Of a DNA stretch of 64,000 nucleotides, positions 35,396 through 46,880 are shown one piece after another. The notes beneath the pieces are model-generated. The model was given only the letters and a program-made list of their open reading frames with translations. It did no database searches and was not told the origin of the DNA. The translations under genes were made by a program, and so were the position numbers. The stretch is from Chiridota heheva. Taxonomy: Eukaryota > Echinodermata > Holothuroidea > Apodida > Chiridotidae. Each line of letters begins with the position of its first letter. The stretch's first letter is position 1. Location of the stretch: assembly GCA_020152595.1 (NCBI GenBank), contig JAIGNY010000711.1, forward strand, positions 302,001 to 366,000, in the 5' to 3' direction.

Positions 35396-36339
35396 TTTGT
35401 AATCAAAATAAAATCATACCCATGCACACTCATATAACTTACAACAAAAAGTGATGCAAGTCTGTATCTCATAATTCACCCCTTTCAACTGCTTGATCAT
35501 CCTATTGTTATAACAACAATGTATTGACCTTGATCCAGCATTTGTTTCCTTTGATTTTATCTGCTGTACTTCCTACTGTTGGACACCACATCTTTAGTCA
35601 CTCTTTATTTATATTATTGTACTTCAAGGTTGCGTTAATAGGTAATTGATATAGCCCCTCTTACCTGGAATTAACTACAAGTGCTAGAGAGGTGTGAAAT
35701 TCAAAACAGGGATAAACTTCGATAGTAAATAAACCTGATTTAACACATTAAGAGTCCGTCACATGTAAATTGTGACAGACTCTAACAACTTAAAGGTGTT
35801 TTAAAAGGTATAAGGATTGAAGACAAATGATGAAAATCATAATATTATGTGTATATCCATTAGATTCAAAGGTTTGGAGAATAAACAGGTAAAATTACTG
35901 ACAGTTTTGGAGAAATCCTAAAAAAACATTGTTTGGTGTGACGGACTCTTAAATCAAAATTCAATATTTTAATGACCCACTGAACCTCATAAGCATAAAG
36001 ACACTTTTTTTTGTGGGGAAAATGTAATTTCACATCAATGCAAATTAAAATTCAATAACACTTTTCTTTAAAATATTTTCAGGTTTTCCACCCACAATAT
36101 TAGAAATTAGAAAAATCATATTTTTTACGAAGTTAAGCAGGAAATGTTGATACAATATTCAATGAAGTGTAACTTTAAGAAAAATGAGGTACGGAATATT
36201 TTCAATGTGTGTCTGAAAATTTAAAATTTCAGCCTCAATTTGATATATAACTTTACTTTATTCAATTATTTTGAAAAAATGCAAAAAAGTTGAGTTCATC
36301 ATTAAATGTGCCATGTGTTCATTGTATAAAACGTTGACT
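35396..36339. other. AT-rich intron sequence, nothing recognised
   Basis: Part of profilin intron 1. No splice-bounded exon or element was recognised. Confidence 0.5.
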
Positions 36340-37206
36340 TTCATTAATATGCGAAGTGGGCGGGGCTAAATATGATTTTGTAAACAAAAAGCTTGTAAAC
36401 ACGATATCTCGAAAGTTGTTTCGGTCATTGGGGTCAGAGGTCAAATATGTGATTTTAGGGGGTAATTATATACTAATTTTTACATTTTGGTGTCAAAAGT
36501 CACAGCTATAGTGACCCTCTTAGCTATTTCCCCAGTATGCTATATGCTTAAAGTGATGAGATCAGCAACTCCGTGGATTGCTTTCTTGTTTGTTTGTTTG
36601 TCTGTCATCAAGATATCTCAAGAACTGATAATTGGATTTGGATTTAATTTGGTGTGTGGTTTTGTTGCTGCTTAAGGAAGAAGTTATTAAAAATTGAGAC
36701 ATTGGAATGGGGAATGGTACAAATGAAAGGGTGGGGACATTTTAAGGTAAGTTTGTCTGTCTTCAAGATATCTCAAGAACTGATGATTGGATTTTGGTGT
36801 GTGGTTTTGTTACTGTTTCAGGAAGAATGATTAAAAATTGGGACCAATTGAAACAGGGGAAGTGCAGAAATTGAGCGGTGGGGATGTTTTAGGATCTGTC
36901 AAGACTTCTAAGTTATCAAGGCTAGATGTAAGTTGAAACTTTCCAATGGAATGTGCTGAACAATGACTTTGCACTCTGAATGAAGATCCAAACATTCAAT
37001 TTTCTGGACTCCCAGAGACTTACATCAAGTGTTCCCTGGAATCAATAAAATGAAACAAATTTGTTTCTGTCATGAATGGAAAATGATGGAATTTGAATTC
37101 TGGCTGACTAGAGCTCAAACAATGATACTTCACTTGAATAAAACTGCAAACAATGGTATGGCCTTGGAAGAAATCCAGTCAGAAGATATTGAAGTGTTTC
37201 AGATAG
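36340..37206 (+). repeat. Mosaic of dispersed repeats in profilin intron 1
   Basis: 36340-36420 is one unit of the TTAATATGC/GGGCGGGGCT repeat. 36430-36590 matches phrases found at 3275-3310, 7290-7331 and 8113-8150. After that come several copies of CAAGATATCTCAAGAACTGATGATTGGATT with GGGACATTTTAAGG. Confidence 0.7.
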
Positions 37207-37566
37207 GGACATACTGGAACAAGGGAAGGGTGTAAATGGTGGGGTGGGGACATTTTAAGGTAGTTTGTCTTTGATGGAATGTGAATCTTAACTGAATGGA
37301 TCTCAAACAATAAATACTTCGCTTGAATGAAACTGAAAACATTGATATGGCCCTGGAAGAGATCAGACAAAAGATAATATTTAAGTGTTCAGAATGCAAA
37401 TGATCATTACAGGTCAAAACTTGGGGATGACTCTTGGTGGGCCTAGGATTTACTGGGTATGGGGATCAAATAAACTCTAAAATTATTCTAGGCATGTTGG
37501 AATTGCAACGGGGCAGTGGTATGCGCTCTACAGAGTGCTATGCCCTCTAGAGAGTACTAATATTCT
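37207..37566 (+). repeat. About 360-bp direct repeat flanking profilin exon 2, copy 1
   Basis: It shares a long, nearly collinear sequence with 38766-39122: GGTGTAAATGGTGGGGTGGG, GAATCTTAACTGAATGGATC, GTGTTCAGAATGCAAATGAT, CTTGGTGGGCCTAGGATTT and TATGCGCTCTA.AGAGTGCT. The two copies, in direct orientation, bracket exon 2. Confidence 0.85.
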
Positions 37567-37857
37567 AGTTCATTACGGTTCTTTTTGCCTTCTGTCATAC
37601 AAGATAGACGTATCTGATTGGTCACTCAACTAATCATCTGAGCACATTAGCTCTTTAGGTAGATACTGTAGTTTGCTTAGCTGCTTGAATGAAAAACGTA
37701 ACAGCAATTCCTGCTGGGCAACGTTTACAGCAATCCATAACATACTTACTGTTGACGGCCCTAATTCCAGCTCTTCCAAGTGGTCCTTAGAAATCAATAC
37801 ATGAACTGTAGCTCACATAAAATTAAATCTCTGCCTTTCTCCCTCCCCCTGGTAAAC

Positions 37858-38192
37858 AATGGTAGATTAACAAGACTTTGTCAAGTCCTATGTTGCAGCG
37901 TTTTGTAAGAGAAAGAAGTCAGAAGTAGACGAAAGTTTAGGACGCAAGAGTTCAAATGTCGTTTATGATGGACACTATGTTGTAGTTCCGGTGTGATATC
38001 ATTATTGATATGAGATTAATGGTATAGTAGATTAACAAGACTTTGCCAAGCCCTATGTGGCAGTGGCAGCATTTTGTAAGAGAATGAAGTCAGACGTAGA
38101 CAAAAGTTTAGGGCGCAAAGAGTTTAAATGTTGTTTATGATGGACACTATGTTGTAGTTACAGTGTTACATCATTATTAATATGAGATTAAG
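37858..38192 (+). repeat. Tandem duplication, about 165-bp unit, two copies
   Basis: GTAGATTAACAAGACTTTG...GATGGACACTATGTTGTAGT...CATTATT.ATATGAGATTAA occurs at about 37860-38020 and again at about 38028-38190, with moderate divergence. Confidence 0.85.
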
Positions 38193-38420
38193 ACTGCTTG
38201 TTTGGTCAACAGGAATAATATACATGGGGGTGGGGGAATTCTCTAGTCACATGCATCTTATGCACAATCTCATGGGTAGCTGTATAGGCTGGTAATTTGA
38301 AATAACTGAAAAAATTGATGCTTTGTCAATTTTCAATGACGGCTATTTGCTGATGTCAATAATTGCTTCAATGTGAGAAATGTTCTGAGAATATAGATTT
38401 TGCCTCATTTTTATTTACAG

Positions 38421-38604
38421 TTGGAAAACCAAGAAGGTCCAAACATAGCAAAATGTTTTAAAACCAAAGATTTTTCAAGTTTCATGGCGACCGGAATATT
38501 CTTAGAAGGAATCAAATACCAGTTTTTAAGAGAAGAAGATGGAAAGATAGTCTATGGGAAAAAAAAGGGTGCAGGAGCCTTAACTCTGCAAGCAAGTAAA
38601 ACAG
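38421..38604 (+). CDS. profilin: Profilin, coding exon 2 (residues 48-109)
   Basis: Acceptor TTTTTATTTACAG ends at 38420 and donor GTATGT begins at 38605. The 184-nt exon encodes LENQEGPNIAKCFKTKDFSS, then a hydrophobic strand (FMATGIFLEGIKYQFLREED), GKIVYGKKKGAG and ALTLQASKT. It ends in phase 1. The basic KKKG segment and the strand order are typical of profilin's central beta sheet, which contributes to actin and phosphoinositide contact (family knowledge). It lies 5.65 kb downstream of coding exon 1 and 15.97 kb upstream of exon 3. Direct repeats of about 360 bp lie on both sides of it. Confidence 0.96.
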
Positions 38605-38765
38605 GTATGTGAAATGATCAATTGTACCGACGGAGGTTATGTTTTTGCCTCTGTAAATTTGTTTCTTTGTCTGTCATCAAGATATCTGAAGAACTGTTGA
38701 TTGGATTTTGATCAAAACTGGTGTGTGGTTTTGTTACTGCCTAAGGATGAAGTGTGAACAATTTG

Positions 38766-39122
38766 GGACATTTTGGAACAAGGAAAGGGTGTAAATGGTG
38801 GGGTGGGGACATTTTAAGGTGAGTTTGTATTGATGGAATGTGAATCTTAACTGAATGGATCTCAAACAATGAATGCTTAGCCTGAATGAAACTGAAAACA
38901 ATGATATAGTCTGGAAGAAAACAGTCAAAAAATAATATTTAAGTGTTCAGAATGCAAATGATCATTACAGGTCAAAACTTGGGGATGAATCTTGGTGGGC
39001 CTAGGATTTCTGAGGTAGATTATATTGGGTATGGGGATCAAATGAACTCTAAAACTATTTTAGGCATGTTGGAATTGCAATGGGGGTGGAGGTATGCGCT
39101 CTATAGAGTGCTGATATTTCTG
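38766..39122 (+). repeat. About 360-bp direct repeat flanking profilin exon 2, copy 2
   Basis: Partner of 37207-37566, in intron 2. It is followed at 39150-39790 by more units of the TTAATATGCATAGTG/GGGCTTAA repeat. Confidence 0.85.
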
Positions 39123-40954
39123 GTATAATTATGTTGTTAGCTGGTCAAAATCTTGAATGTCATTAGTACGCATAGTGGACAGGGCTTAAGATGATTTTGC
39201 TGAAAAGACATTGTAAACACAGTATCTCAAGAATGGTAAACTAGATTCATGTCATATTTGGTACAGAGATAGCACATGGTCTGTAGACGTGTCCTATTGA
39301 TTTTGGTGATGATAGATAACAATCTTGAAATGGTCTTTTTTTGACAATCACATTGGGCAGGGCTTAATATGATTTTGTAAACAAAAGCTCAAGTAAACAC
39401 AGTATCTCAAGAACAGTAAACTGGATTAATGTATTATGTGGTACATAGATAGCTCATGGTCTGTAAATGTGACCTAATGTTTGTGATGGTGATTCATGCA
39501 TATTGATAAGTGGGCGGGGCTTAAAGTGAAAATTTTGAAAAAGTGATAAAATGAGCAAGTGTATGTCCGTTTTGTGTCATATTGGGCATGATAATTTTGT
39601 GGTTATTGTGTACATGCTTGTGTTATCAACAGATATTAATATACATGGTGGGCGTGGCTTAATGTGAAAGTAATATAAAAAAATCTTGAAATGCTCTTAT
39701 TTTGCTCTTAAAAATGTTGAATTTTATTAATATGCATAGTGGTCGGGGCTTAATATAATTTTGTAAACAAAAAGCTACGTTAAGCTGAAAGTTACGAGAT
39801 CGAATGAAGATGGTGATTCTGCCGGTTCTAACATGATTTTGCTTAAAAAGTTATACGAAAATAAGGGGGTGACATTTTAAAATGATTACAGTATTCATAC
39901 ATCAGGAGATTTATTTTTCCCAAATTCTTCCTTAGTTGTAATTCTAGGGAACATTCTTTCAGGAATTTTTTTGAAAGTTGGAATTTTTCAGATAAAAATG
40001 AGTTTTTCATAGACATTTTAAAGGATTTTCATGCTCTTTGTAAGTATTGTTTTATTTATCAAAGTGTTTATGAAGGTATTTAGATACATGTTTACAATGT
40101 GAATTTGACCTTGTTAGGTAGTGAAAGTGCAGTAAAGGAAATAAATACATTAGGGGAATCGCGCACCGGTAGTGAGTATATGTACATGTAAGCAACAGTA
40201 CAAAATGTGACTACCGAACAACGCTAGCTGCAGGCTGTTTTTGTCTGTTTGTTTGCCTATTGTGTGTCTGTTTGTCCTCGACATATTACGAGAGGTAATG
40301 ATGGATTTCAATAAAAAAGTGTTTTATACTTTTTTCAGTGCTTAAGGAAATAGTGTTTAAAATTTGGGATATATTGGAACTGGGGAATGGAATGGAGGGA
40401 TGAACGATTATGGGGGACTCATTCTGAGGGGCAGGGGATGGGGGTTTGGTTCAATTATTTCAATGAAGTGTGCTCAAAAACCAATTTATGAACTGAAAGG
40501 AAATCCATACAATCAATTTTATGAAGCAGAGTAAAGCTGTGCGAGGAGAGGGACGTGACAACTGCTTCTTTTCTCTAATACTATTTCGCTCCGTTTTCTC
40601 TCCAATTTGCACCTTTTTGTTTTATAACTTCATTTTCGGATTTTTTCTCGGTGGATGGGCTTTTATTCTCGGTGAGATCGTTTCTTTTCCTTTTTCTTTT
40701 ATATTTTCCCTTTCATTCTGACTAGACTTTCGCACCCTTCATCACTAGTACAGCGGTTCCTATATAGTGGTTCCGCGACTTTTTTTTGTAGTTGCCTTGG
40801 GTCTCTCGGCCCTTGCTTTTTTCTTTCATTATAACGAAGCGCTTATGCAAAGATCTTTACCTTGACTTCCCTCCCCCCCCCCCATCTCCCCGTTACCCAC
40901 CTGCTACCATCATTGACCATTCTACAACCCCAATCCCCAAAATCTTAATTATTC

Positions 40955-41551
40955 ATGCCACCAACAAGCAAGAAAGCTTTAAAAAAGTTTCTCCCTTCCT
41001 CATTCATAAAGCACTCTACGGCCTTGTCTACCCTTAGATCCGTCGATCTCCTGGTGCACTGCACCAGGGACACACAAGCCACCACCCTCCTTTCTTCCAA
41101 AACCCTAGCCAACTCTGGTATCAACATCACAGTCACCCCCCATCGTTCCCTGAACTGCAGCAAAGGCGTCATACGCACCCTAGATCTTGCGTATTTGACC
41201 GATGACGACCTCAAAGAGGAACTGGCAAGCCAACACGTAATTGAAGCCCGTCGTCTCGTTCTAAAGAGAGACGGAGCTGAAACTCCTACAAATACCATTT
41301 TTCTTTCTTTCTCAACATCAACTCTCCCCTCCCACATCATTGCTGGCTATTTAAGAATCCAAGTCGCCCCTTACATTCCCAACCCTCTACGATGTTATAA
41401 TTGTCAGAGGTATGGCCACGGGAAAAACTCCTGCCACAGCCAAGCGCGCTGTGGTAACTGCAGAGCCCCAGACCATGACAACACCTGCACCAATCCCCCA
41501 CTCTGCCAAAATTGTGACGGTAACCACCCAGCCAACCATCCCTCCTTCTAA
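40955..41551 (+). CDS. LINE ORF1 (gag-like RNA-binding protein, CCHC zinc knuckles)
   Basis: An open frame of 198 codons. It begins MPPTSKKALKKFLPS, contains an RRM-like middle portion (STLRSVDLLVHCTRD, then DDDLKEELASQHVIEARRL), and ends in cysteine knuckles: CYNCQRYGHGKNSC (CX2CX4HX4C), CGNCRAPDHDNTC (CX2CX4HX3C) and CQNCDGNHP. Such proteins bind the LINE RNA to form the ribonucleoprotein. The frame is intact to its stop. Whether the stop at 41549 is ancestral is unclear, since similar residues (DCPTWLQEKQ) continue after it. Any expression would depend on the LINE promoter or on readthrough from the profilin intron. Confidence 0.85.
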   Translation: MPPTSKKALKKFLPSSFIKHSTALSTLRSVDLLVHCTRDTQATTLLSSKTLANSGINITVTPHRSLNCSKGVIRTLDLAYLTDDDLKEELASQHVIEARRLVLKRDGAETPTNTIFLSFSTSTLPSHIIAGYLRIQVAPYIPNPLRCYNCQRYGHGKNSCHSQARCGNCRAPDHDNTCTNPPLCQNCDGNHPANHPSF

Positions 41552-42231
41552 GACTGCCCTACCTGGCTTCAGGAAAAACAAATAACTAAACTTAAAACCC
41601 TTAAAACATAACTTACCCAGAGGCCAGGAAGCACTTCCTCGCTTCTCTTAACACCAAGTCTTCCTACTCAAACGTAGTCTCCTCTAACTCCAATTCAGCC
41701 CCCCCTAACACAACTAACACAACAAAAACTAGCTCCCATGCCCAAACCGACCTCACCTGGCTCTTCTTACCTAGTCCTAAGCCCATCACCATTTCCAACA
41801 ACCCAACCACACCCAAAACCCACACCACTTCCACCACCACTTCTCTCCCCAACCTCCCTTCCTACTCTAAAGCCCCCACCGCCCCCTACACCAACACCAC
41901 TAATACCATCATAAATCAAACTAAAACCAACTAAGCTAACAACCAACAAACCAACCAACAAACCAACCAACCAACAAACCAACCAACCAACCAACCAACA
42001 AACCAACCAACAAACAACCATCCAAAAAAGAACCAAACAACAAACAACTCGCCACCCAAACCCACATGCATGACACTGAAGAGAATATGGATAATTCGAT
42101 TACCGAACACACTGATCATACTTCTCGTCCAATTTTAAAAAACAATCGCTCTCAAAGAAACAGATTCAAAGAAAAAAACAAGCCAACTCGGACCAAACAG
42201 ATCTTCCTCCAGATAACCCCCCGCTCCCTTT

Positions 42232-45200
42232 ATGGCATACACCACAAACAATTACAATAACACCCACAACATCATACAATGGAACATTAGGAGCCTTAAG
42301 GCCAATTGTGAAGAAATTGACCTTCTGGCCTCCACCTTTAACCCGGTCGTCTTCTGCCTACAAGAAACTTTCTTGAAAACTACAGACCATTATTCCCTCA
42401 AAAACTTTGCTTGCTACCACAAACATCAAGTGGACGCCGACAGGGCCTGTGGTGGCGTCTCCATTCTAGTTAGACACGATATCCCACACAGCCCTGTTTG
42501 TGTGCACACAGACCTTCAGGCCATCTGTATTTCTATCTCTCTACACAACTCTTTGCAATATCTATCTCCCTCCCAACACCAACATTTAACCAACTAGCCT
42601 TAACAACCTCATCTCTCAGCTTCCCACCCCCTTCATCCTTCTTGGTGACTTCAACGCTCACAACCCTCTGTGGGGCTCTAATAATACCACCCCTAGAGGC
42701 AAGCTTATCGAAAACGTTCTTTGTCAGTACAGCCTGTCCTTACTCAACACTAACTCCCCGACCTACCTTCATCCTGCCACAGGTTCTCTTACCTGTATTG
42801 ACCTGTCTATCTGTTCCCCTAACCTCCTCCCTGATTTTAGATGGAGAGTCACTGCTGACCTCTGTGGTAGTGATCATTACCCTCTTCTTATACACTCCAA
42901 CCTTCAAATCTCCACTGACCACACCCCCAATTGGAACCTCGAGAAGGCTGACTGGCCCCTTTTTGAAACCCTCTGTGACTCGTATCTTACCCCCCCCCCC
43001 CATCTCCTCGAGAATGAGGATCCCATGTCTAACTTCAGTAATATCCTTATCAACATCGCCACCTGCTCAATTCCCCAAACCTCCAAATCATTCCCCCAAC
43101 TCCTGCTTCTTTGATGACTGCAAAACCGCTATCAAGAACAGGAAAAGAGCCCTCAGGAACTTTAAAACTAACACGACCACCCATAACTTCAACCTCTTTC
43201 GTATCAGCCGTGCCAAGGCCAGACGCACTATCAAGGACAGTAAAACCAACACTTAAAACAACTTTATCTCTTCTCTCACCACCAACACCCCCACTAAGAA
43301 GATTTGGAGAATGGTTAACAGCTTCCATGGCAGAGTAGGCAAATCTCCCATCTCCCATCTGTCTTGAAATGGTGACCTTACCGAAAAAAAGACACCGTTA
43401 ACCACCTAGCCGCCTCTTTCAGCAACATCTCGTCCTCGACCAACTACTCCAATGCTTTCAAAACTAAAAAAGCTTGCGATGAAGCCCAACGAATTACTTT
43501 TCCCTCCGACAAGTCGGAAGGCTACAACACCCCTCTCACCCTTTCTGAATTAAACCAAGCCATCAACGGCGCTAGCTGCACCTCCCAAGGGCCCAGATAA
43601 AATCCCCTACCAGTTCCTGAAACACCTTCCCAACAAGGCCACCACCACCCTACTCACCATCTTCAACCACATTTGGTCCTTGCACTCCTTTCCCCTTATT
43701 TGGAGGACAGCTATTGTCATTCCCGTCCTTAAACCGGGGAAGGACGGTACAGACCCCTCCAGCTATCGACCCATCGCCCTCACTTGCTGTCTCTGTAAAA
43801 TTATGGGGAAAATCATTAATCAGAGACTAAACTGGTTCCTTGAGACCAACAGAATCCTCTCCCCTTACCAAAGCGACTTCCGAAAACGTCGCAATACCCT
43901 AGAACAGTTAATTACGCTCGACACCGCTATCCGGGAATCCTTTGCAAAAAAGGAACACCTCATTGCCATATTTTTTGACCTCGAGAAAGCTTTCGACACT
44001 ACTTGGAAATACGGCATTACCCGCAAACTTCACACCATCGGCCTCAGAGGCCACCTCCCATCTTTATTCAAAACTTTGGCGTCCCCCAAGGCAGCATCCT
44101 TTCTCCCACTCTATTTAACCTGAGCATTAATGACATATGAATAACCTTAGCCCCAGCATTAAACGTACTCTCTGCGTGGATGACTTCACCATCTTCTACT
44201 CCTCCCCTAGCTTTCCTATTGTTGAAAATAGGCTCCAAATCAGCCTCAACCAGCTGCAAGTCTGGAGCAATAATAACGGTTGTAAATTCTCCAAAGACAA
44301 GACAGTCTGCATGCACTTATTGTCATTTCAACAACCTCCACCCCAACCTGAACTTTGTGCCCAATGGGAATCGCATCCCTAAAGTTGAACACACAAAGTT
44401 CCTGGGTCTAACTCTTGACCCCAAGCTCACCTACAAGCAACACATCACCAACCTGAAACTAAAATGCAACAGCTCCCTTAACTCCTCCGACTCCTCTTCA
44501 ACACCACTTGGGCAGCGGACTGCTATGCTCTCCTCAAAATTTTCAGGCTCACCATTCGTGCCAAGCTTGACTATGACAATATTGTCTACTGTGTTGCTCA
44601 CAATTCATACCTCAACCACATCAACACCATCCAAAATGGAGCCCTCAGGCTTTGTCTAGGAGCTTACAGGACCTTCCCAATCACCAGCCTTCATGTTGAA
44701 GTCAACGAACCCCCCTTTCAACTTATATGTGGAAAGCTTAGCCTCTCCTATGCTTGAGTCCTCACCAACACCCAGAACCCTGTTTACAACCTCATTAGGT
44801 ACTCCAATTTCTCCTCCCTCTTTTATAGGACTAAAACCCTATCCCCTCCCTTCACCTTACGCATTAAATTAGACCTCTTCCATCTCGGCACCTACTCCTG
44901 GCCCACTTTTCCTCCTTAGGCCACCCCCCTTCCCTTCTGTCCACCTATACCTCTCCACTTATCATAAAACTCAAACCCACCCTAACCTCTTCATCAGTCT
45001 CCACAACCAAATCAAAGACCAACTCTTAAATTAAATTACCTCCATCTATACTGATGGCTCCAAGGAAGGCAACAATACAGCTGCTGCTGCCATCATCCAA
45101 GACATCACCCTCAGTAGCAGACTTCCTGACTACTCATCCATATTTTCAGCCGAGGCTAAGGCCATTCTCCTCGCCCTCAATTTGATTGAGTACTCTCCTT

Positions 45201-45838
45201 TCAGCCACTTTGCCATTTTCTCCGACTCAAAGGCTGTTCTTACTTCATTACTCAATATTAAATGGGATAACCTCACATGCCACCTTCTCCGGCGGAAACT
45301 CTTTTCTCCCACCCTCTGCAGGAAAAGGCTTCTTTTCTTCTGGATACCCAGCCATGTTGGCATCCCTGGCAATGACAGGGCTGATGCAGCCGCTAAGCTT
45401 GCCCTCAACCTCCTCCCTACCCCTTTTCCTAAAACCCTCTCTGACATCAAACCGCTTATAGCTTCCCTTGTTCATGACAGCTGGCAAACCTCATGGAACT
45501 CCCAAATTGATAACAAACTCCATGTCATCCAGCCCACAAACCCGATCAAATCCACCATCAACAACCTCTCTCGTATCGACATCGTTCATATTACCCGTCT
45601 TAGAATTGGTCACACCCACCTCACTCACTCCCACCTCCTTCTTGGTTCCCCCCAACCCCTCTGTAACAATTGCCACTGCATCCTTACTATCCATCACGTT
45701 CTCCTTGCTTGCCCCCTGAACAACCTTACCAGAGCTTCTCTCGCTCCCCACAACTCAATTGCTGAGTTCTTCCAGAAAAATCCTCCGGATAAAATGATAT
45801 CCTTCCTTCATCATGCTTCCCTCTACAGCCATATTTAA
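42232..45838 (+). pseudogene. LINE ORF2 (endonuclease, reverse transcriptase, RNase H), broken
   Basis: ATG at 42232 opens the endonuclease (NIIQWNIRSLKANCEEIDLL, then FCLQETFLKTT). The frame shifts near 42545-42600. It continues with LLGDFNAHNPLWGS and CGSDHYPLL, the classic endonuclease signatures. After further stops the RT is open at 43680-44123 with IPVLKPGKDGTDPSSYRPIA and FFDLEKAFDTTW. A deletion has merged KTLA with GVPQGS-type sequence near 44080. The catalytic site reads CVDD (44170-44185), where the sister copy has YVDD. RNase H is open from about 45035 to 45838, with its acidic residues in YTDGSK, SAEAKAI, SDSKAV and GNDRADA. The end has CNNCHCILTIHHVLLAC, a Cys/His cluster found in this group. 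Confidence 0.88.
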
Positions 45839-46504
45839 TTCTCCTCTTCCACCCCCTTCCCCCTCCCCCTACTTTGTTTTTGTTTCACCCATGCACCTCC
45901 TCTCTCGATCACAGTTTTCTGACTTTTGTTCTTGAATTTTCTCATTCTCCCCCTGTTTCCTTTCCTTCCTACCTCTAAAATGATCTGACCTTTCAGGCAC
46001 AATTTGACCCTAACTGTCGGGTGCCGTTAAGACCTCATCAATCAATCATCGATCAAACCAGAAATTTCTTTCTGGTATTATAGTAAATCATAACAATTGA
46101 CAAGAAAAGGAAAATGACAGAAAGTTTGTAGCTGATAAAAGTAAGGAATCTTCAGTGTATGCTAAATTTGTCTCACCGCCCACAATCTAGCTTATGAATA
46201 AAAAGTTGTCCTGCCTGTTTGTAATGAGTGTGTTAGGCAAGGAAAAGAAAATCCCAAATTTCATAAAAAGTAGTAAGTAATATATAAAAACTGAGCAAAA
46301 TAATAGAAACCAACAATCTGAAAATGAAGTTAAAGTGTTTTTATTATGTTTTATAAATGATCTTGGTATGGTACTTTACCCTGATGAGCCATTCCTCCCC
46401 CTCCCCTGGGAAAAAAAAAAGATTTTCCACATGAAAGGGCAGACAATTTTTTCTTCATGCCATATGTTATTCATCACTGAGAACCAATCTGGCTGTCATT
46501 CACA

Positions 46505-46562
46505 ACTAACCTCGTTTCGCACATGACCTGACTGTTAAGGTGCCATTAAACACAAACAAACT
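46505..46562 (+). mobile_element. Short LINE/SINE 3'-tail relic
   Basis: GACCTGACTGTTAAGGTGCC...ATTAAACACAAACAAAC resembles the 3' ends of the two I-like LINE copies (TGCCGTTAAGACCTCATCAA and GTTAAGCCCTCATCAAACAAA). It probably marks a third, severely truncated insertion. Confidence 0.45.
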
Positions 46563-46609
46563 GAATACAAATCATACGGGAAAGTTAAAACTCTTCTGAT
46601 TTTTGGTTC

Positions 46610-46880
46610 GCATGCGAAGCATAATGCGAACCTATGTAATGGCGATTCTTTCCATCCAGCCGTCCACAGTTTTTCCTGAGATTTTCTCAGAAATGTTAGG
46701 TTTTTGAGAATTCCTGAGAAAATGTTAAAGTTTCTTCAGATTTTCTCAGAAAAAGTTAAAGTTTCTTCAAATATCCTTATGAAATGTTATGATTTCCTTA
46801 TAAAATGTTAAAGTTTTTCAGAGACACTTAAGACAAGATTGAAAAATAGTTTCCTTAAGAAGTCTACAAAACTTTCCTTA
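46610..46880. repeat. Degenerate tandem repeat following a GCGAACC palindrome
   Basis: TTCGCATGCGAAGCATAATGCGAA is followed by several imperfect units of TTTTCTCAGAAAATGTTAAAGTTTCTTCAGA, decaying rightward. Confidence 0.6.

Larger units (their letters stand above)
40540..46060 (+). mobile_element. I-group-like LINE, near full length, inactivated
   Basis: The order from 5' to 3' is: 5' UTR (about 40540-40954, shared with the copy at 29720-29912); ORF1 gag with zinc knuckles (40955-41551); an Asn/Pro/Thr-coding CCAA-rich linker with an (AACC)n-like tract at about 41940-42020; ORF2 with AP-like endonuclease, reverse transcriptase, RNase H and a C-terminal Cys/His cluster (42232-45838); and a 3' UTR ending in GTTAAGACCTCATCAATCAATCATCGATCAA. 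An RNase H domain in ORF2 points to the I superfamily (I, Nimb and relatives), by family knowledge. Several frameshifts and stops in ORF2 inactivate it. It lies sense to profilin in intron 2. I could not define its target duplication. Confidence 0.9.

Noticed and set aside
42498..43256. 252-codon open frame inside the LINE
   Set aside because: It overlaps the endonuclease region out of frame. GDFNAH and SDH lie in another frame.
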